Shown here piece by piece: positions 42,239-52,334 of a stretch of 64,000 nucleotides of DNA (position 1 is the first letter of the stretch; each line of letters begins with the position of its first letter). The notes under the pieces are model-generated. The model was not told where the DNA came from and did no database searches. It was given only the letters and a program-made list of their open reading frames with translations. Origin of the DNA: Bacillus thermotolerans (GTDB taxonomy: Bacteria > Bacillota > Bacilli > Bacillales > Domibacillaceae); NCBI RefSeq assembly GCF_000812025.2, contig NZ_JWJE02000014.1, positions 17,325 to 81,324 on the forward strand, given 5' to 3'. Made by a program: the position numbers and the translations under genes.

Positions 42239-43618
42239 TTATTTTTCAACCCGCGACATCAATACCACGCACTCAACATGCGTCGTCTGCGGAAACATGT
42301 CCACCGGCTGCACCTCTACCGTCTGAAAACCGCCGTCTTCGAGAATGCGCAAATCCCGGGCAAGCGTAGATGGATTGCAGGAGACGTAAACTACCTTCTC
42401 CGGCTTCATGTCAATGATCGTCTGTAAGAGCGCCTCATCACAGCCTTTGCGCGGCGGATCGACGACGATGACATCCGCTTCGATGCCTTGCTTATACCAC
42501 TCGGGAATCACCGTTTCCGCTTCTCCCGCCTCGAACTCTGCATTCTCCATGCCATTCAAATCCGCATTGCGGCGGGCATCCTCAATTGCTTCCGGTACGA
42601 CCTCTACGCCGTATACTTTTTTCGCCTTTTGTGCCAAGAACAGAGAAATCGTACCGATGCCGCAATACGCATCAATGACCGTTTCATCTCCGGAAAGGTC
42701 GGCATATTCCAATGCTTTGTCATACAGCACCTTCGTTTGGACAGGGTTTACCTGATAGAACGAACGAGCAGAAATTGCGAATTTCACCTCACCTATATAA
42801 TCATAAATGATTTCACTTCCCCACAGCACATTTGTTGTTTCACCCATGATTACATTCGTCCGCTTCGCATTGATATTGTGAACGATGGACGTTACTTGAG
42901 GCAGCCGGGAAACAATTTTGTCAATGATCTTGTTTTTATGCGGAAGATCCGGCGTTCTCGTGATCAGCACAACCATCAGCTCCCCCGTTGCTTTCCCGTA
43001 GCGGGCCATGATATGGCGGAGAACGCCTTTATGCGCCTGCTCGTCATATGCTTTGAGCCCAAGCTCATTGCAAATTTCCTTCACTGTCTGGATCGCTTCA
43101 TTGACTTCTGGAAGCTGGATAATGCTTTCGTTCGTATCAACGATCTCATGGCTGCGCGGCTTAAAGAATCCAGCGATCAGCTGGCCGTTCTTCTCCCCCA
43201 CCGGCACCTGAGCTTTATTCCGATAATACCACGGTTCGTCCATTCCTAAGATCGGGTGCACCTTCACCTCATCCAGCTTCCCAATGCGAGCGAGCACTTC
43301 CCGCACCTGCTTCTCCTTAAACTGCAGCTGCCCTTCATAGCTAATATGTTTGAGCTGCGTGCCGCCGTATTTATGCGCCTCTGATGCTGGCACATCTACC
43401 CGGTGCGGGCTTCTTTCTTCCAGCTTCATCAAGCGGCCAAAGCCGTAGCCTTTATTTACTTTTGTTACTTGAATTTGGCCTTTTTCTCCCGGCAATGCGC
43501 CTGCCACAAATAATGGGTAGCCTTCTACTTTAGCGACTCCATTTCCATCATGCGTTAAGTCCTCAAAATACACATTGAGAATATCATTTTTTCGAACAGG
43601 GGCTTGAATCTTTGCCAC
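42239..43618 (-). CDS. rlmCD: 23S rRNA (uracil-5) methyltransferase
   Basis: 459 residues. An N-terminal TRAM domain ([39 protein letters not shown]) is followed by a Rossmann SAM-binding region ([15 protein letters not shown]) and the catalytic [15 protein letters not shown] and [12 protein letters not shown] motifs. The family makes m5U in 23S rRNA; the B. subtilis orthologue YefA modifies two positions. The neighbour dgkB supports that identity. GTG at 43618 with AGGGTGG upstream. No Fe-S cluster cysteine set is seen, as usual in Firmicutes. Confidence 0.9.
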   Translation of the reverse strand: MAKIQAPVRKNDILNVYFEDLTHDGNGVAKVEGYPLFVAGALPGEKGQIQVTKVNKGYGFGRLMKLEERSPHRVDVPASEAHKYGGTQLKHISYEGQLQFKEKQVREVLARIGKLDEVKVHPILGMDEPWYYRNKAQVPVGEKNGQLIAGFFKPRSHEIVDTNESIIQLPEVNEAIQTVKEICNELGLKAYDEQAHKGVLRHIMARYGKATGELMVVLITRTPDLPHKNKIIDKIVSRLPQVTSIVHNINAKRTNVIMGETTNVLWGSEIIYDYIGEVKFAISARSFYQVNPVQTKVLYDKALEYADLSGDETVIDAYCGIGTISLFLAQKAKKVYGVEVVPEAIEDARRNADLNGMENAEFEAGEAETVIPEWYKQGIEADVIVVDPPRKGCDEALLQTIIDMKPEKVVYVSCNPSTLARDLRILEDGGFQTVEVQPVDMFPQTTHVECVVLMSRVEK

Positions 43619-43705
43619 AATTACCACCCTTTTAGTTTTTTATTGTAAGAATCGAAAGCTATTCTACCATATATTTGAATCACACCGCAAAAAAGACAAA
43701 AGAAG

Positions 43706-43740
43706 AAGCCTGCTCTCACTGATGCGTGAGAAGCAGGCTT
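43706..43740 (-). terminator. Terminator after the ABC exporter operon
   Basis: Arms AAGCCTGC...TCTCAC and GTGAGA...GCAGGCTT flank a small loop immediately after the exporter stop codon, with TTCTTCTTTTGTC on the minus strand downstream. Confidence 0.8.
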
Positions 43741-45540
43741 TTAGGAAGAATTTGACGCTGCAATGAGCTGAGCGTAATGTCCATCCTTCTCAATGAGCTC
43801 ATGGTGGCTGCCGCGTTCAATAATCCGGCCACGCTCAAGAACTAGGATCTGGTCTGCCCGCTGAATCGTGTTCAGCCGATGGGCAATCACTACGCTTGTC
43901 CGGCCCTCCATAAGACGGTCAAGCGCTTCCTGAATGTACATTTCTGTAATGGTGTCAATGCTGCTTGTTGCTTCATCAAGAATCAGGATGGCTGGATCAG
44001 CTAAGACCGCTCTCGCAATCGCCAGCAGCTGTCTTTGCCCCTGACTGATGCCTGACCCTTCCGGCAGCAGCTTCGTCTCGTAGCCATCCGGCAGCTTCAT
44101 AATAAAGGAGTGAGCATTCGCGATACGAGCGGCTTCTGCTACCTCTTCATCTGTCGCATCCAGGCGGCCGTATCTAATGTTTTCCTTAATCGTTCCTTCG
44201 AATAAGAACGAATCCTGGAGGACAAACCCCATATGCTTGCGGAGCTCCTGCCTCGAGATATTTGATGTATCATGACCATCGACATAAACAGCCCCGCTGT
44301 CCGGATTGTAAAAGCGGGCTAGCAGATTAATAATCGTCGTTTTGCCGGAACCTGTCGGCCCTACAAGAGCAACCATTTCTCCAGGACTTGCCCTGAAATC
44401 AATTTCTTTTAGTGTAGGCGTGTCCTCATAAGAGAAGGTGACATCCTTAAATTTAATTTCCCCATCCACATGATCTAACGAGATCTTGTTTTGATCCTCA
44501 CGTTCTTCCTTCTCCGTGTCCATAATATCAAACACGCGCTCAGCCCCTGCAATTGCAGAAAGCAGCGTATTAAATTGATTCGCTAAGTCGTTCAGGGGGC
44601 GGGTAAATTGACGGGAGTATTCAGCGAAAATGACAATGACCCCTACTGTGACAAGTCCATTCAAAGCGAGCAAACCGCCGACACCTGCCACCAGGGCGAA
44701 GCTTAGGTTGTTTAACATATTCATCAATTTGGGGATGAAACCTGAATACGATTGCGCCCAAAAACCAGCCTCCTTCAGCTTCATATTACGTTCACTAAAC
44801 TCCTGAGCAATCGCTTCCTCCCGGGAAAACATTTTAACAATGTGCTTGCTGGAAACGGTCTCTTCAATAAAACCGTTCAGCTCCCCGAGATGGCGCTGCT
44901 GTTCTTTGAACCGGCGACGTGTGCGGCTCGTGATCCACTTCATCCCCATATACAGGAGCGGGACGATCAGCAAGGTAACGGCTGTTAACAGCGGACTTAA
45001 GTAAAGCATGACCACAATCGCACCTGTCAAGGTCAAGACACTAGAAACGACCTGAATCACGGAGCTGTTCAGCGTGCTGCTGATGTTTTCAATATCATTT
45101 GTCACCCGGCTCATCAATTCACCGTGCTGGCGCTTGTCAAAGAAAGCCAGCGGCAGATCGTGCAGATGAGCAAATAGCTCTGTCCGCATTTCGTACACAG
45201 TCTTCTGTGCAATGCCGGCCATCCAGTAGCTCTGCAGAAAAGTCGTTAGCGAATGAGAAATATATACGACACCAAGAAGGAAGAGCAGCTGAATCAGCCC
45301 TTCTTTATCCCTTGTCATAATAAAATCATCAATCGCCACCCCGACAAGGAACGGACCAAGCAAGCCGAGCGCTGAACTTGCGGCTACCATTAGCATAACG
45401 AGAGAAAGCATCCCCTTTCTTCGTCCTAAATAACTGAGGAGGCGCTTTAATGTGGACCAGAAATCTTTGATTTTCGGCTTCGGCTGAAAATTCATATGCC
45501 GGCTCGATGGAGGAGCAGGCTTAGCGGCTGGTCTTGACAT
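43741..45540 (-). CDS. ABC exporter half-transporter, catalytic NBD subunit
   Basis: About 599 residues: an N-terminal six-helix ABC exporter domain (about 20-310), then an ATPase domain. Walker A GPTGSGKT, Walker B ILILDEATSSID with the catalytic glutamate and an H-loop VVIAHRLN are canonical. The signature is ISQGQ instead of LSGGQ. It pairs with the preceding gene, whose motifs are degenerate in the complementary way. ATG at 45540 follows GGAGG; it overlaps that gene by 20 bases. Likely multidrug or lipid exporter, substrate unknown. Confidence 0.9.
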   Translation of the reverse strand: MSRPAAKPAPPSSRHMNFQPKPKIKDFWSTLKRLLSYLGRRKGMLSLVMLMVAASSALGLLGPFLVGVAIDDFIMTRDKEGLIQLLFLLGVVYISHSLTTFLQSYWMAGIAQKTVYEMRTELFAHLHDLPLAFFDKRQHGELMSRVTNDIENISSTLNSSVIQVVSSVLTLTGAIVVMLYLSPLLTAVTLLIVPLLYMGMKWITSRTRRRFKEQQRHLGELNGFIEETVSSKHIVKMFSREEAIAQEFSERNMKLKEAGFWAQSYSGFIPKLMNMLNNLSFALVAGVGGLLALNGLVTVGVIVIFAEYSRQFTRPLNDLANQFNTLLSAIAGAERVFDIMDTEKEEREDQNKISLDHVDGEIKFKDVTFSYEDTPTLKEIDFRASPGEMVALVGPTGSGKTTIINLLARFYNPDSGAVYVDGHDTSNISRQELRKHMGFVLQDSFLFEGTIKENIRYGRLDATDEEVAEAARIANAHSFIMKLPDGYETKLLPEGSGISQGQRQLLAIARAVLADPAILILDEATSSIDTITEMYIQEALDRLMEGRTSVVIAHRLNTIQRADQILVLERGRIIERGSHHELIEKDGHYAQLIAASNSS

Positions 45541-47263
45541 GCGGCACGCCTCCTTTCCCGTATTGAGAGTGGATAATTTTGCGGTACAGCTCATTCGTCC
45601 GCTCGAGTTCTTCATGCGTGCCGGCAGCCTCTACTCGGCCTTCCTCGAGCAAAATAATCTGGTCCGCCTGCAGCGCTGTACTAATTTTCTGCGTAATAAT
45701 CACCGTAGTGCACGGTTCTTCTCTTAACGCGGACAGCAGATGCTTTTCAGTCGTCGCATCGAGTGCACTCGTGCTATCGTCCAGCAAGAGAATGAGCGGC
45801 TTGCGTATAAGCGCCCTGGCAATCGACAGGCGCTGCTTTTGACCGCCTGATAGGTTGACACCCTTTTGGCCAATGACGGTGTCATAGCCGTTCGGCAAGC
45901 CTTCAATCGTCTCATGGATTTGAGCGCGGCGAGCGGCCTCCACCATCTCGTCCATAGAGGCATCTGCTCTTCCCCAAGCGATGTTTTCCCGGATCGTTCC
46001 GGTAAACAGATGTGCTTCCTGCGGAACAAAGCCGATCTGCTCACGAAGCGAAGCCGACTGCACGGTGCTGATATCCTGCCCGTCAATGACAATCCTTCCT
46101 TGATCCGGCTCATACAGCCGGGGAATTAAGTAGAATAAGGTAGATTTCCCTGACCCTGTAGCCCCTAATACGGCGGCCATTTTTCCCGGTGCTATATTAA
46201 TGGACACGTGGTCTAAGACAGGTGCCGGGCTGTTCGCGAAGGAGAAGGACACGTCTTCAAAAGCAATCTTTCCGTCCCCCGGTTCAAAAGGCACACCCTT
46301 TAGACGCTGGTCTGATTGCTCTTCAGATTCTTCAAGTATCTCACCAATCCGCTGGCTGGAAGCTCTTCCTCTCGAGAAAGCCATTAAGATAAAAGTAAAG
46401 ACTGACAGAGAGGAAATAATTCGTGTCGCATAGTTAATAACAGCTACAATTTCCCCCGCTGTAGCGGTCCCGCTTGTAAATTCAACGAAGCCGAACCAAA
46501 GAATAACAATAAGGCTTAAATTCATAACTACAAGCAGTATAGGAGTCGTTGCCTCAACAATTCGGAAGACACGTATGGTCTGCGTCATAAGCTGATCATT
46601 CGCACGATGAAAGCGGCTCTTCTCATACTTGCTGCGGAGAAACGCTTTAATAAGCCGGATCGCTGTTAAATTTTCCTGTATGACCGTATTCACACCATCA
46701 AGGCGGCTCTGTACAGATTTAAACAGCGAGGAACTCGTCTTCATCATTTTTGATAAAAACAGAAGCATGGCTGGTACCGTAATTAACAAAACGATGGTCA
46801 GCTTGGCGTGCACAGCTAGCGCCATGATGGTGCCAAATAAAACCATTAAAGGAGCACGCAGCATAATGCGGAGACTCATAAATACGGCACTTTGCGTCTG
46901 TGTAACGTCGTTTGTCATCCTCGTAATTAAAGAGGAGGGAGCATACCGGCTGTAATTGGAAAAGGAAAAAGACTGGATCTTATCGAGCATCTTCTCCCTC
47001 AAGTCATACCCAAAGTTCTGTCCTACATGGGCAGAGGCAAAGGAATTGGCAATGCCCGCAACAAATGCAAGCAAAGATGTCCCCAGCATGATGGCTCCCC
47101 ATTTATACACAGCAGACATGTCCTGCTGCACGATGCCTTCATCAATAATTTTTGCCATAAACAGTGGATGGGTTAATTCAACCGCCAGCTCCACAAGCGT
47201 AAGCAGCCAGGCAAAAATCATCAGGCCGCTATAAGGCTTTAAATAAGATAGCACTGTTCTCAA
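45521..47263 (-). CDS. ABC exporter half-transporter, degenerate NBD subunit
   Basis: 580 residues with the same exporter layout. Walker A GATGSGKST and signature LSGGQKQR are canonical, but Walker B reads LLLDDSTSALD (Asp in place of the catalytic Glu) and the H-loop is TQK (Gln in place of His). This is the pattern of heterodimeric exporters with one inactive ATP site such as TM287/288 and BmrCD (established). TTG start after a GGGGGG run. First gene of the pair. Confidence 0.9.
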   Translation of the reverse strand: MRTVLSYLKPYSGLMIFAWLLTLVELAVELTHPLFMAKIIDEGIVQQDMSAVYKWGAIMLGTSLLAFVAGIANSFASAHVGQNFGYDLREKMLDKIQSFSFSNYSRYAPSSLITRMTNDVTQTQSAVFMSLRIMLRAPLMVLFGTIMALAVHAKLTIVLLITVPAMLLFLSKMMKTSSSLFKSVQSRLDGVNTVIQENLTAIRLIKAFLRSKYEKSRFHRANDQLMTQTIRVFRIVEATTPILLVVMNLSLIVILWFGFVEFTSGTATAGEIVAVINYATRIISSLSVFTFILMAFSRGRASSQRIGEILEESEEQSDQRLKGVPFEPGDGKIAFEDVSFSFANSPAPVLDHVSINIAPGKMAAVLGATGSGKSTLFYLIPRLYEPDQGRIVIDGQDISTVQSASLREQIGFVPQEAHLFTGTIRENIAWGRADASMDEMVEAARRAQIHETIEGLPNGYDTVIGQKGVNLSGGQKQRLSIARALIRKPLILLLDDSTSALDATTEKHLLSALREEPCTTVIITQKISTALQADQIILLEEGRVEAAGTHEELERTNELYRKIIHSQYGKGGVPHVKTSR

Positions 47264-47332
47264 GGCTGCTCCCCCCTCTGCCGCACGTTCGTCACTATAT
47301 TTCTACTAGTATAGTCTACCCCGAAGCATGCA

Positions 47333-48538
47333 TCAAATCATTTGGCGCTGCTTTTCCTTACTCTCTTTGGCCTTGCGACCGTATAATCCAAGATAAATAA
47401 ATAAGCCGGCAGCCACATAAATAGCACAGGATAAATAAAGTACACTGAAGCTTGTTTGTGTGACAACCCACCCGATGATGAAGGAACCAAGACCAATGCC
47501 TAAATCATAGATGGACAAGAAAGTAGCAGTAGCAGATGCTTTCTTCTCTCTTGGTGCTTCTTGAATCGCAATAGTTTGAAAGCTAGGAAATAACGTCCCC
47601 CAGCCAACCCCAATCATGCCAGCCGCTACTAGGAAAACCAGTGCGGTATTAGCCTGACTTAAAACAAGCATACCTGCCGCGAAAAGAATGATAGATGGAT
47701 AAATGATAAAATTCGCTCCATACTGATCAAACCATCTGCCCGTAAATGGACGGGACAGCAGCAGCACAACCGCATATACAACGAAGAAATAGCCGGCTGC
47801 CTCGCCAATTTGCAGCTCTTCGGCGTACACAGATACGAAAGATAATAAAGAAGCGTAGACGATAGAGAAGAACCCTCCAACCACCGCAATACGAATCGCT
47901 GAGAACTCAAACAGCTCGTTTAAATGTAAATTCACCCGGAAGATCGATAAGGCTCGAGCAGTATGTTTCTTTTCAGCTAAACGTATAATAACACCGCTGA
48001 TGAGCCCAAGAGCGGCGATCGCCACGCACATCACAAACATAAAGGAGCTACCAAAGTTTTGCATAAAGGTCAACCCCAAGAATGGTCCGATAACCATGGC
48101 CAGGTTGGTAGACATAACGTAATAGCCCATGCCCTCTCCTCGGCGGGAATCGGGAATAATATCAGCCACCATTGCTCCTGTCGCTGTTGTCGCCATCCCA
48201 AAGCCAATTCCGTGAAAGAGCCTTAAGAGCAGCATAACCCCTAGAGTATCAGGAAAGAAATACAACACCGAAGAAACTAAAAAGATAATTTGCGAACTGA
48301 TTAACACTTTCTTCTTTCCCAGCTTTTCAATCCACTGTCCAGCGATCGGCCGAATCAGGATGGCGGAAAGCAAGAAGAAAGTAGTAAGCAGCCCAGCCTC
48401 TGTAGCATTGCCTCCCAGCTCCTCTAAAGCGTACATAGGCATCGTCACCAGCAAAATATAAAATACGGTAAATACAAAAAAGTTACTTGCAGACACACTA
48501 ATAAAATCTTTTGTCCATAATGGCGGCTTATTACTCAT
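47333..48538 (-). CDS. MFS transporter, drug-efflux type
   Basis: 401 residues with 12 predicted membrane segments. The loop 2-3 motif reads GQWIEKLGKKKVLISSQ (about 68-84), close to the MFS motif A. A charged loop splits the two halves (about 193-207, EKKHTARAL). It overlaps the MarR gene start by eight bases, so the MarR protein probably controls it. Substrate unknown. Confidence 0.88.
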   Translation of the reverse strand: MSNKPPLWTKDFISVSASNFFVFTVFYILLVTMPMYALEELGGNATEAGLLTTFFLLSAILIRPIAGQWIEKLGKKKVLISSQIIFLVSSVLYFFPDTLGVMLLLRLFHGIGFGMATTATGAMVADIIPDSRRGEGMGYYVMSTNLAMVIGPFLGLTFMQNFGSSFMFVMCVAIAALGLISGVIIRLAEKKHTARALSIFRVNLHLNELFEFSAIRIAVVGGFFSIVYASLLSFVSVYAEELQIGEAAGYFFVVYAVVLLLSRPFTGRWFDQYGANFIIYPSIILFAAGMLVLSQANTALVFLVAAGMIGVGWGTLFPSFQTIAIQEAPREKKASATATFLSIYDLGIGLGSFIIGWVVTQTSFSVLYLSCAIYVAAGLFIYLGLYGRKAKESKEKQRQMI

Positions 48539-48983
48539 TGCTCTCTTCCTTTCCTTGTTGTTTTTCGTTGCTGTTTAATGAATAGAGCCAGACAGAAAGC
48601 AATGCTTGAAGCTGATCTCTCTGCTCTTCTGAAAGCCCTTCGATCGTTTGTTTATTCACCTGCAGAACTGCCTTTTCCCACGATAAATATTTCTTCTCCG
48701 CCTCTTCTGTCAGTTCAATAAACTTGACTCGCTTATCTTCACCAGGCACTTGTCTGACATACCCCTGCTTGACCAAACGCTGAATCGTCCGTGTCATCGG
48801 CGGAGCTTCTACACTTAAGTACTCCCCCAGCTCCTTCTGGGTGAGCCTTCCCTTTTGCTTGAGTACATATAAGACAGACCACTGGGCACTATAAAGCCCA
48901 TGCTGCTGTAAAGCCGTATTGTTTTGCTTCATAATCTGCCGAGACAGCTGGTGTACAGAGTGAAATAAAGTATGCAGTTCCAT
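48531..48983 (-). CDS. MarR-family transcription regulator
   Basis: 150 residues. Winged helix region GRLTQKELGEYLSVEAPPMTRTIQRLVKQGYVRQVPGEDKRVKFIELTEEAEKKY (about 50-104). Typical MarR size. The operon with an MFS pump suggests a repressor that lets go on binding a drug-like ligand. A TTACC-CA-GGTAA dyad sits in its leader. GGAGGGCATC precedes ATG. Confidence 0.9.
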   Translation of the reverse strand: MELHTLFHSVHQLSRQIMKQNNTALQQHGLYSAQWSVLYVLKQKGRLTQKELGEYLSVEAPPMTRTIQRLVKQGYVRQVPGEDKRVKFIELTEEAEKKYLSWEKAVLQVNKQTIEGLSEEQRDQLQALLSVWLYSLNSNEKQQGKEESNE

Positions 48984-48999
48984 GATGCCCTCCTTTTAT

Positions 49000-49011
49000 T
49001 TACCTGGGTAA
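49000..49011. promoter_or_regulatory. Candidate MarR operator
   Basis: TTACCTGGGTAA is a dyad of TTACC/GGTAA arms around two central bases, 17 bases upstream of the marR start. Possible autoregulation; low certainty. Confidence 0.4.
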
Positions 49012-49147
49012 CTATTTGATAACTTTCTTATTTTAACATACGTTTACGAAAAGAAAACCCATTTCTTGAAACCGAAGCTATTCTTGGCATTAGACTTCTT
49101 TACTTTAATACCCATTTAGCTTTACAGAGGTTTTTTCCCATAAAAAA

Positions 49148-49170
49148 AACTGCCGCTTTACACGGCAGTT
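49148..49170 (-). terminator. Terminator after dgkB
   Basis: On the minus strand AACTGCCG TGTAAAG CGGCAGTT is followed by a long T run, 20 bases after the dgkB stop. Confidence 0.9.
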
Positions 49171-49190
49171 GCTCTACTTGCTCAATTTAA

Positions 49191-50105
49191 TTAATAAATT
49201 CGATCCTGCGGGCGAAGCCGCTCCACCGGTACAAACACTTCGAGATAGCGATACAAGTTCTCAAAGTCGGCTGGCGAAGTACCACCTAATTCCCCATCGA
49301 GATTCAGCAGCACCTTCTCCGGAGCGTGAACCTTCACCCGGCTTGCTTTCGTGTAGATCACATTTGGATCCTGAAGATGCTCTCCTCTTAAAGCAAGTGT
49401 TGCAATTCGGATGAACTCGGCTAAGTTTGTCTTCTTGAGAATCAATAAAGAGAACAGTCCGTCATTCACTGAGGAATCCGGTGCCAGCTTCTCGAAGCCG
49501 CCTACAGAATTCGTCAGCCCGATTAGAAACAGCATAACTTCTCCTTCAAATAGCTTGCCGTCATATTCGATCGTGACGTGAGACGCTTTAATAGAAGGAA
49601 GCATTTCAATTCCCTTCAAATAATAAGCAAGTTGACCAATCATCGTCTTCAGCTTGCTTGGCACCTCGTACGTCAGCTCTGTTAGGCGGCCGCCCCCAGC
49701 AATATTAATAAAATACTTATCATTCATCCGTCCTATATCCACAGGGATGGTTTCGCCCGCGGTGATAATATCCACCGCTCCATGAATATCACGCGGGATG
49801 TGAAGTGCCCGGGCAAAGTCATTCGTTGTGCCCATTGGAATAATGCCGAATTTTGGACGGTGCTCCTGTCCGGCGAGGCCATTGACTACTTCGTTTAATG
49901 TTCCGTCTCCGCCTGCAGCAATAACGATATCAAAACGCCGCTCCACAGCCAACTTGGCAGCGCGTGTCGCGTCTCCTGCTCCTGTTGTCGCGTGTGCAGA
50001 GGTTTCATAGCCGGCTCGTTCCAGCTTTTGCAGTACCTCGGGTAAGTGCTTCTTGAATAGCTCGCGCCCTGCAGTCGGATTATAAATAATGCGTGCTCTT
50101 TTCAT
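49191..50105 (-). CDS. dgkB: Diacylglycerol kinase DgkB
   Basis: 304 residues. Lipid kinase fold with YNPTAGRE at the start, AGGDGTLNEVVNGL (about 62-75), PMGTTNDFAR and the C-terminal LNLDGELGG. It phosphorylates diacylglycerol from lipoteichoic acid synthesis. In B. subtilis dgkB is next to the rlmCD orthologue; here an exporter, an MFS transporter and marR lie between them. GGATGGAGACAT precedes the ATG. Confidence 0.92.
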   Translation of the reverse strand: MKRARIIYNPTAGRELFKKHLPEVLQKLERAGYETSAHATTGAGDATRAAKLAVERRFDIVIAAGGDGTLNEVVNGLAGQEHRPKFGIIPMGTTNDFARALHIPRDIHGAVDIITAGETIPVDIGRMNDKYFINIAGGGRLTELTYEVPSKLKTMIGQLAYYLKGIEMLPSIKASHVTIEYDGKLFEGEVMLFLIGLTNSVGGFEKLAPDSSVNDGLFSLLILKKTNLAEFIRIATLALRGEHLQDPNVIYTKASRVKVHAPEKVLLNLDGELGGTSPADFENLYRYLEVFVPVERLRPQDRIY

Positions 50106-50203
50106 ATGTCTCCATCCTAGTATCTGCTATATTTATGTCCATTCACTAATGATTTTCCGTTCTTATCTTACTACTTTTTACATAAAAAAGCTATTTCCCC
50201 TCA

Positions 50204-51001
50204 TCACTTAAATAATGAGACCCCCCGGTCAGCCAGGAAACGGACCGCTTCTTGAACACCTTGCTCTTCAACGTGGAACGCCTCCGTTACTGCTTGAATC
50301 CACTGATCCTGCCGCTGGAAACAATGCTCTCGTATGCCTCGGTAATCGATCACCTTTAGTGTATGATCGCGGAGAAAATAGCATTGATTTCCCTGAAACC
50401 GGACAGCAGAAATGCGGCGCATCGCAATGTTGTCACTGGAATCAGCATAAGAAGCCTCTATATCTGATTGAAGCTCCTCCTCTGTAAGCGGCTCCCATAT
50501 AATCTCTTTCGTGGCGAACACTTTGCCATGAGCCTGCCGCTCTAATAAAAACGTCTTCTTTCCCCGCCTTGTGAAAAGAATCTCTTCGCCAAAGCCATGC
50601 AGGAGATGATGTGCTTTGCTTTCTAGATCTACTGGCCGAGTGATCGGAGAGCCGTAGCCAACATCTACATAAAAACGTCTTCCCTCTATATGCACCATTA
50701 TTCCTGCATGTCCCGGAAGTACACGAACTAAAGAGCAAGTAAAGCCCAGCTGCATGAGGAGACGGGCAAAGTTCACATTCAATGAATAGCAGGTACCGCC
50801 CCACCCTCTACTCTCGAGGTTGGCGACGAATGTTTGAAAATCAGGAATTTTAGGCCCTTCTTTACGATAGTAATGGAATTTACTAAACGTTTCATACGGA
50901 ATCAGCGACAAATGGTTTAGAATCAGCCGTTGCAAGTAGTTAACAGTCGGAGGTTCTTTCCCCATTTTTAATTTTTGTAAATATACGGATGCCGCGTCCA
51001 T
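50204..51001 (-). CDS. Arylamine N-acetyltransferase
   Basis: About 265 residues. The catalytic Cys71 is in RGWGGTCYSLN; His98 and Asp113 (in YVDVGYG) complete the triad at the spacing usual for the family. It transfers acetyl from acetyl-CoA to arylamines. ATG at 51001 follows AAGGTGAGAAG. Cys-His-Asp all present, so probably active. Confidence 0.9.
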   Translation of the reverse strand: MDAASVYLQKLKMGKEPPTVNYLQRLILNHLSLIPYETFSKFHYYRKEGPKIPDFQTFVANLESRGWGGTCYSLNVNFARLLMQLGFTCSLVRVLPGHAGIMVHIEGRRFYVDVGYGSPITRPVDLESKAHHLLHGFGEEILFTRRGKKTFLLERQAHGKVFATKEIIWEPLTEEELQSDIEASYADSSDNIAMRRISAVRFQGNQCYFLRDHTLKVIDYRGIREHCFQRQDQWIQAVTEAFHVEEQGVQEAVRFLADRGVSLFK

Positions 51002-51316
51002 CTTCTCACCTTCTCTTTCCTGTCTCACTGGAGTTTTTGTGTGTTTATTTTTTCAGAGAACGCTGTTTCTTCGCTTCGCACCCTGCTAATTTGTTTCCCT
51101 TTGCTCCTCATATAACACTTTCCCATAATTAAACACAACAAATTTCTCCTTTTGCTTAAAAGGAGAAACGTCCACGCTCATCAATGGCTTCTTCTTCAAA
51201 GAAACATCTCCCGGCTGCTAATCAGCCAATTCCTGGTGCTTCCTATTCTATCAGACTCTTCTTCAGACTGCTATTCATAGCTAGTACATGCTGATCCGCA
51301 ACACGGAATGAAAAAC
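51002..51316. other. Intergenic region with one inverted repeat
   Basis: No gene seen. A perfect 11-base inverted repeat (TTTCTCCTTTT, GCTT, AAAAGGAGAAA) lies at 51143-51168, with a moderately T-rich stretch following on the minus strand. It may end transcription of the hydrolase pseudogene. Confidence 0.5.
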
Positions 51317-52194
51317 TTAATAATAATGTGTTAGAAATTCTTCAATCCCATGGTTGATTCTTATTAAGTGTTCTTGTGAGGGAAAGTGCCCCATATCGTA
51401 AGACTTAAATGCGATTAGATTCGGAATGATGTCTTTAGCCGTTTGAGTTAATCTGCTTTCAGGAAAAAAGATATCTTTTTTCCTGCTATGAGTAAAGTAG
51501 GCGAGTCATAGTTGGTTAATTCCTTCTTCTCCGTTAACTTAGGCATTTCTTGTTCCAGCTTGATGTATCTAAATATGTCAGCAATAATCCTTTTGTCTAT
51601 TTCTTTCACGGTATGGTCTGACATAATATCCGTAATCTTATTAAGGAATTTCTCCGATGAAGTAACATGAAATAAAACTAAGGGGAGCAGAATATCTTTT
51701 ATCATTTTCACTTTGGAACCTACCCCTATTCCCGCCGGGGATACTAATACAGAACAAGCAATTTTTTCAGGCAAAAAAGCAGCTAATCTTAAAATAACCC
51801 CCGCCCCATAGGATGAGCCAACAAATGCACTCCTATTAATATGAAAATCATTCATCAATTCCTCTATCCATTGGGCAAAGCTATGGTCTTTAGCTGAAAT
51901 TCTATCTTCAGCACTGTACCCAGGATGCCCGATCGTATCTGGTGCATAAATTCGATACTTGCCCGCTAGCGGTGAAAACCAGGATAATGTCATTGGATTA
52001 ATGCAATTGCCGCCCTGAAAGATAAAAACGGGCTTTCCCTCGGATGGTCCTGCTACAAGCACATGGGTTTTCCCATAACTTGTATCCACATACCTTCGCT
52101 CGACATCAAACGGCAACGAGTCTACATACCGTTCATAATGCCGGGCAATGAACTCCCTTCCTTCTTCACTTTTATAAAGAGCTCCTTTTCCCAT
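51317..52194 (-). pseudogene. Alpha/beta hydrolase broken by a one-base frameshift
   Basis: The first 241 or so codons encode an alpha/beta hydrolase with nucleophile elbow GSSYG (126-130, Ser128). At the A6 run 51461-51484 region the frame shifts and stops after 248 residues. Adding one A restores GKKDIFFPESRLTQTAKDI... and a C-terminal MGHFPSQEH that supplies the catalytic histidine, ending at TAA 51317. Resembles a proline iminopeptidase/esterase-type protein. Start ATG follows GGAGAGGTG. Either a true pseudogene, a switchable run, or a sequencing error. Confidence 0.8.
51461..51484. repeat. Perfect 24-bp palindrome at the frameshift
   Basis: Half-site AGGAAAAAAGAT and its exact complement, with an A6 and a T6 run. 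The frameshift in the hydrolase gene falls in this palindrome. Confidence 0.85.
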
Positions 52195-52334
52195 GACTGC
52201 ACCTCTCCTCCATGGAATCCTTCCCGATTGCTATTAGCTGCTTATAGCTATATTAATCATGAACGAAGATTAGACTTGATATCGTTTAATTAAAGATGCA
52301 AGCTGCTACATGATGTGCCTGCTGCCTGTATGCA

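Noticed and set aside
42408..43249. Long plus-strand frames opposite rlmCD
   Set aside because: They are antisense shadows of a clear, conserved gene with good motifs and start signal.
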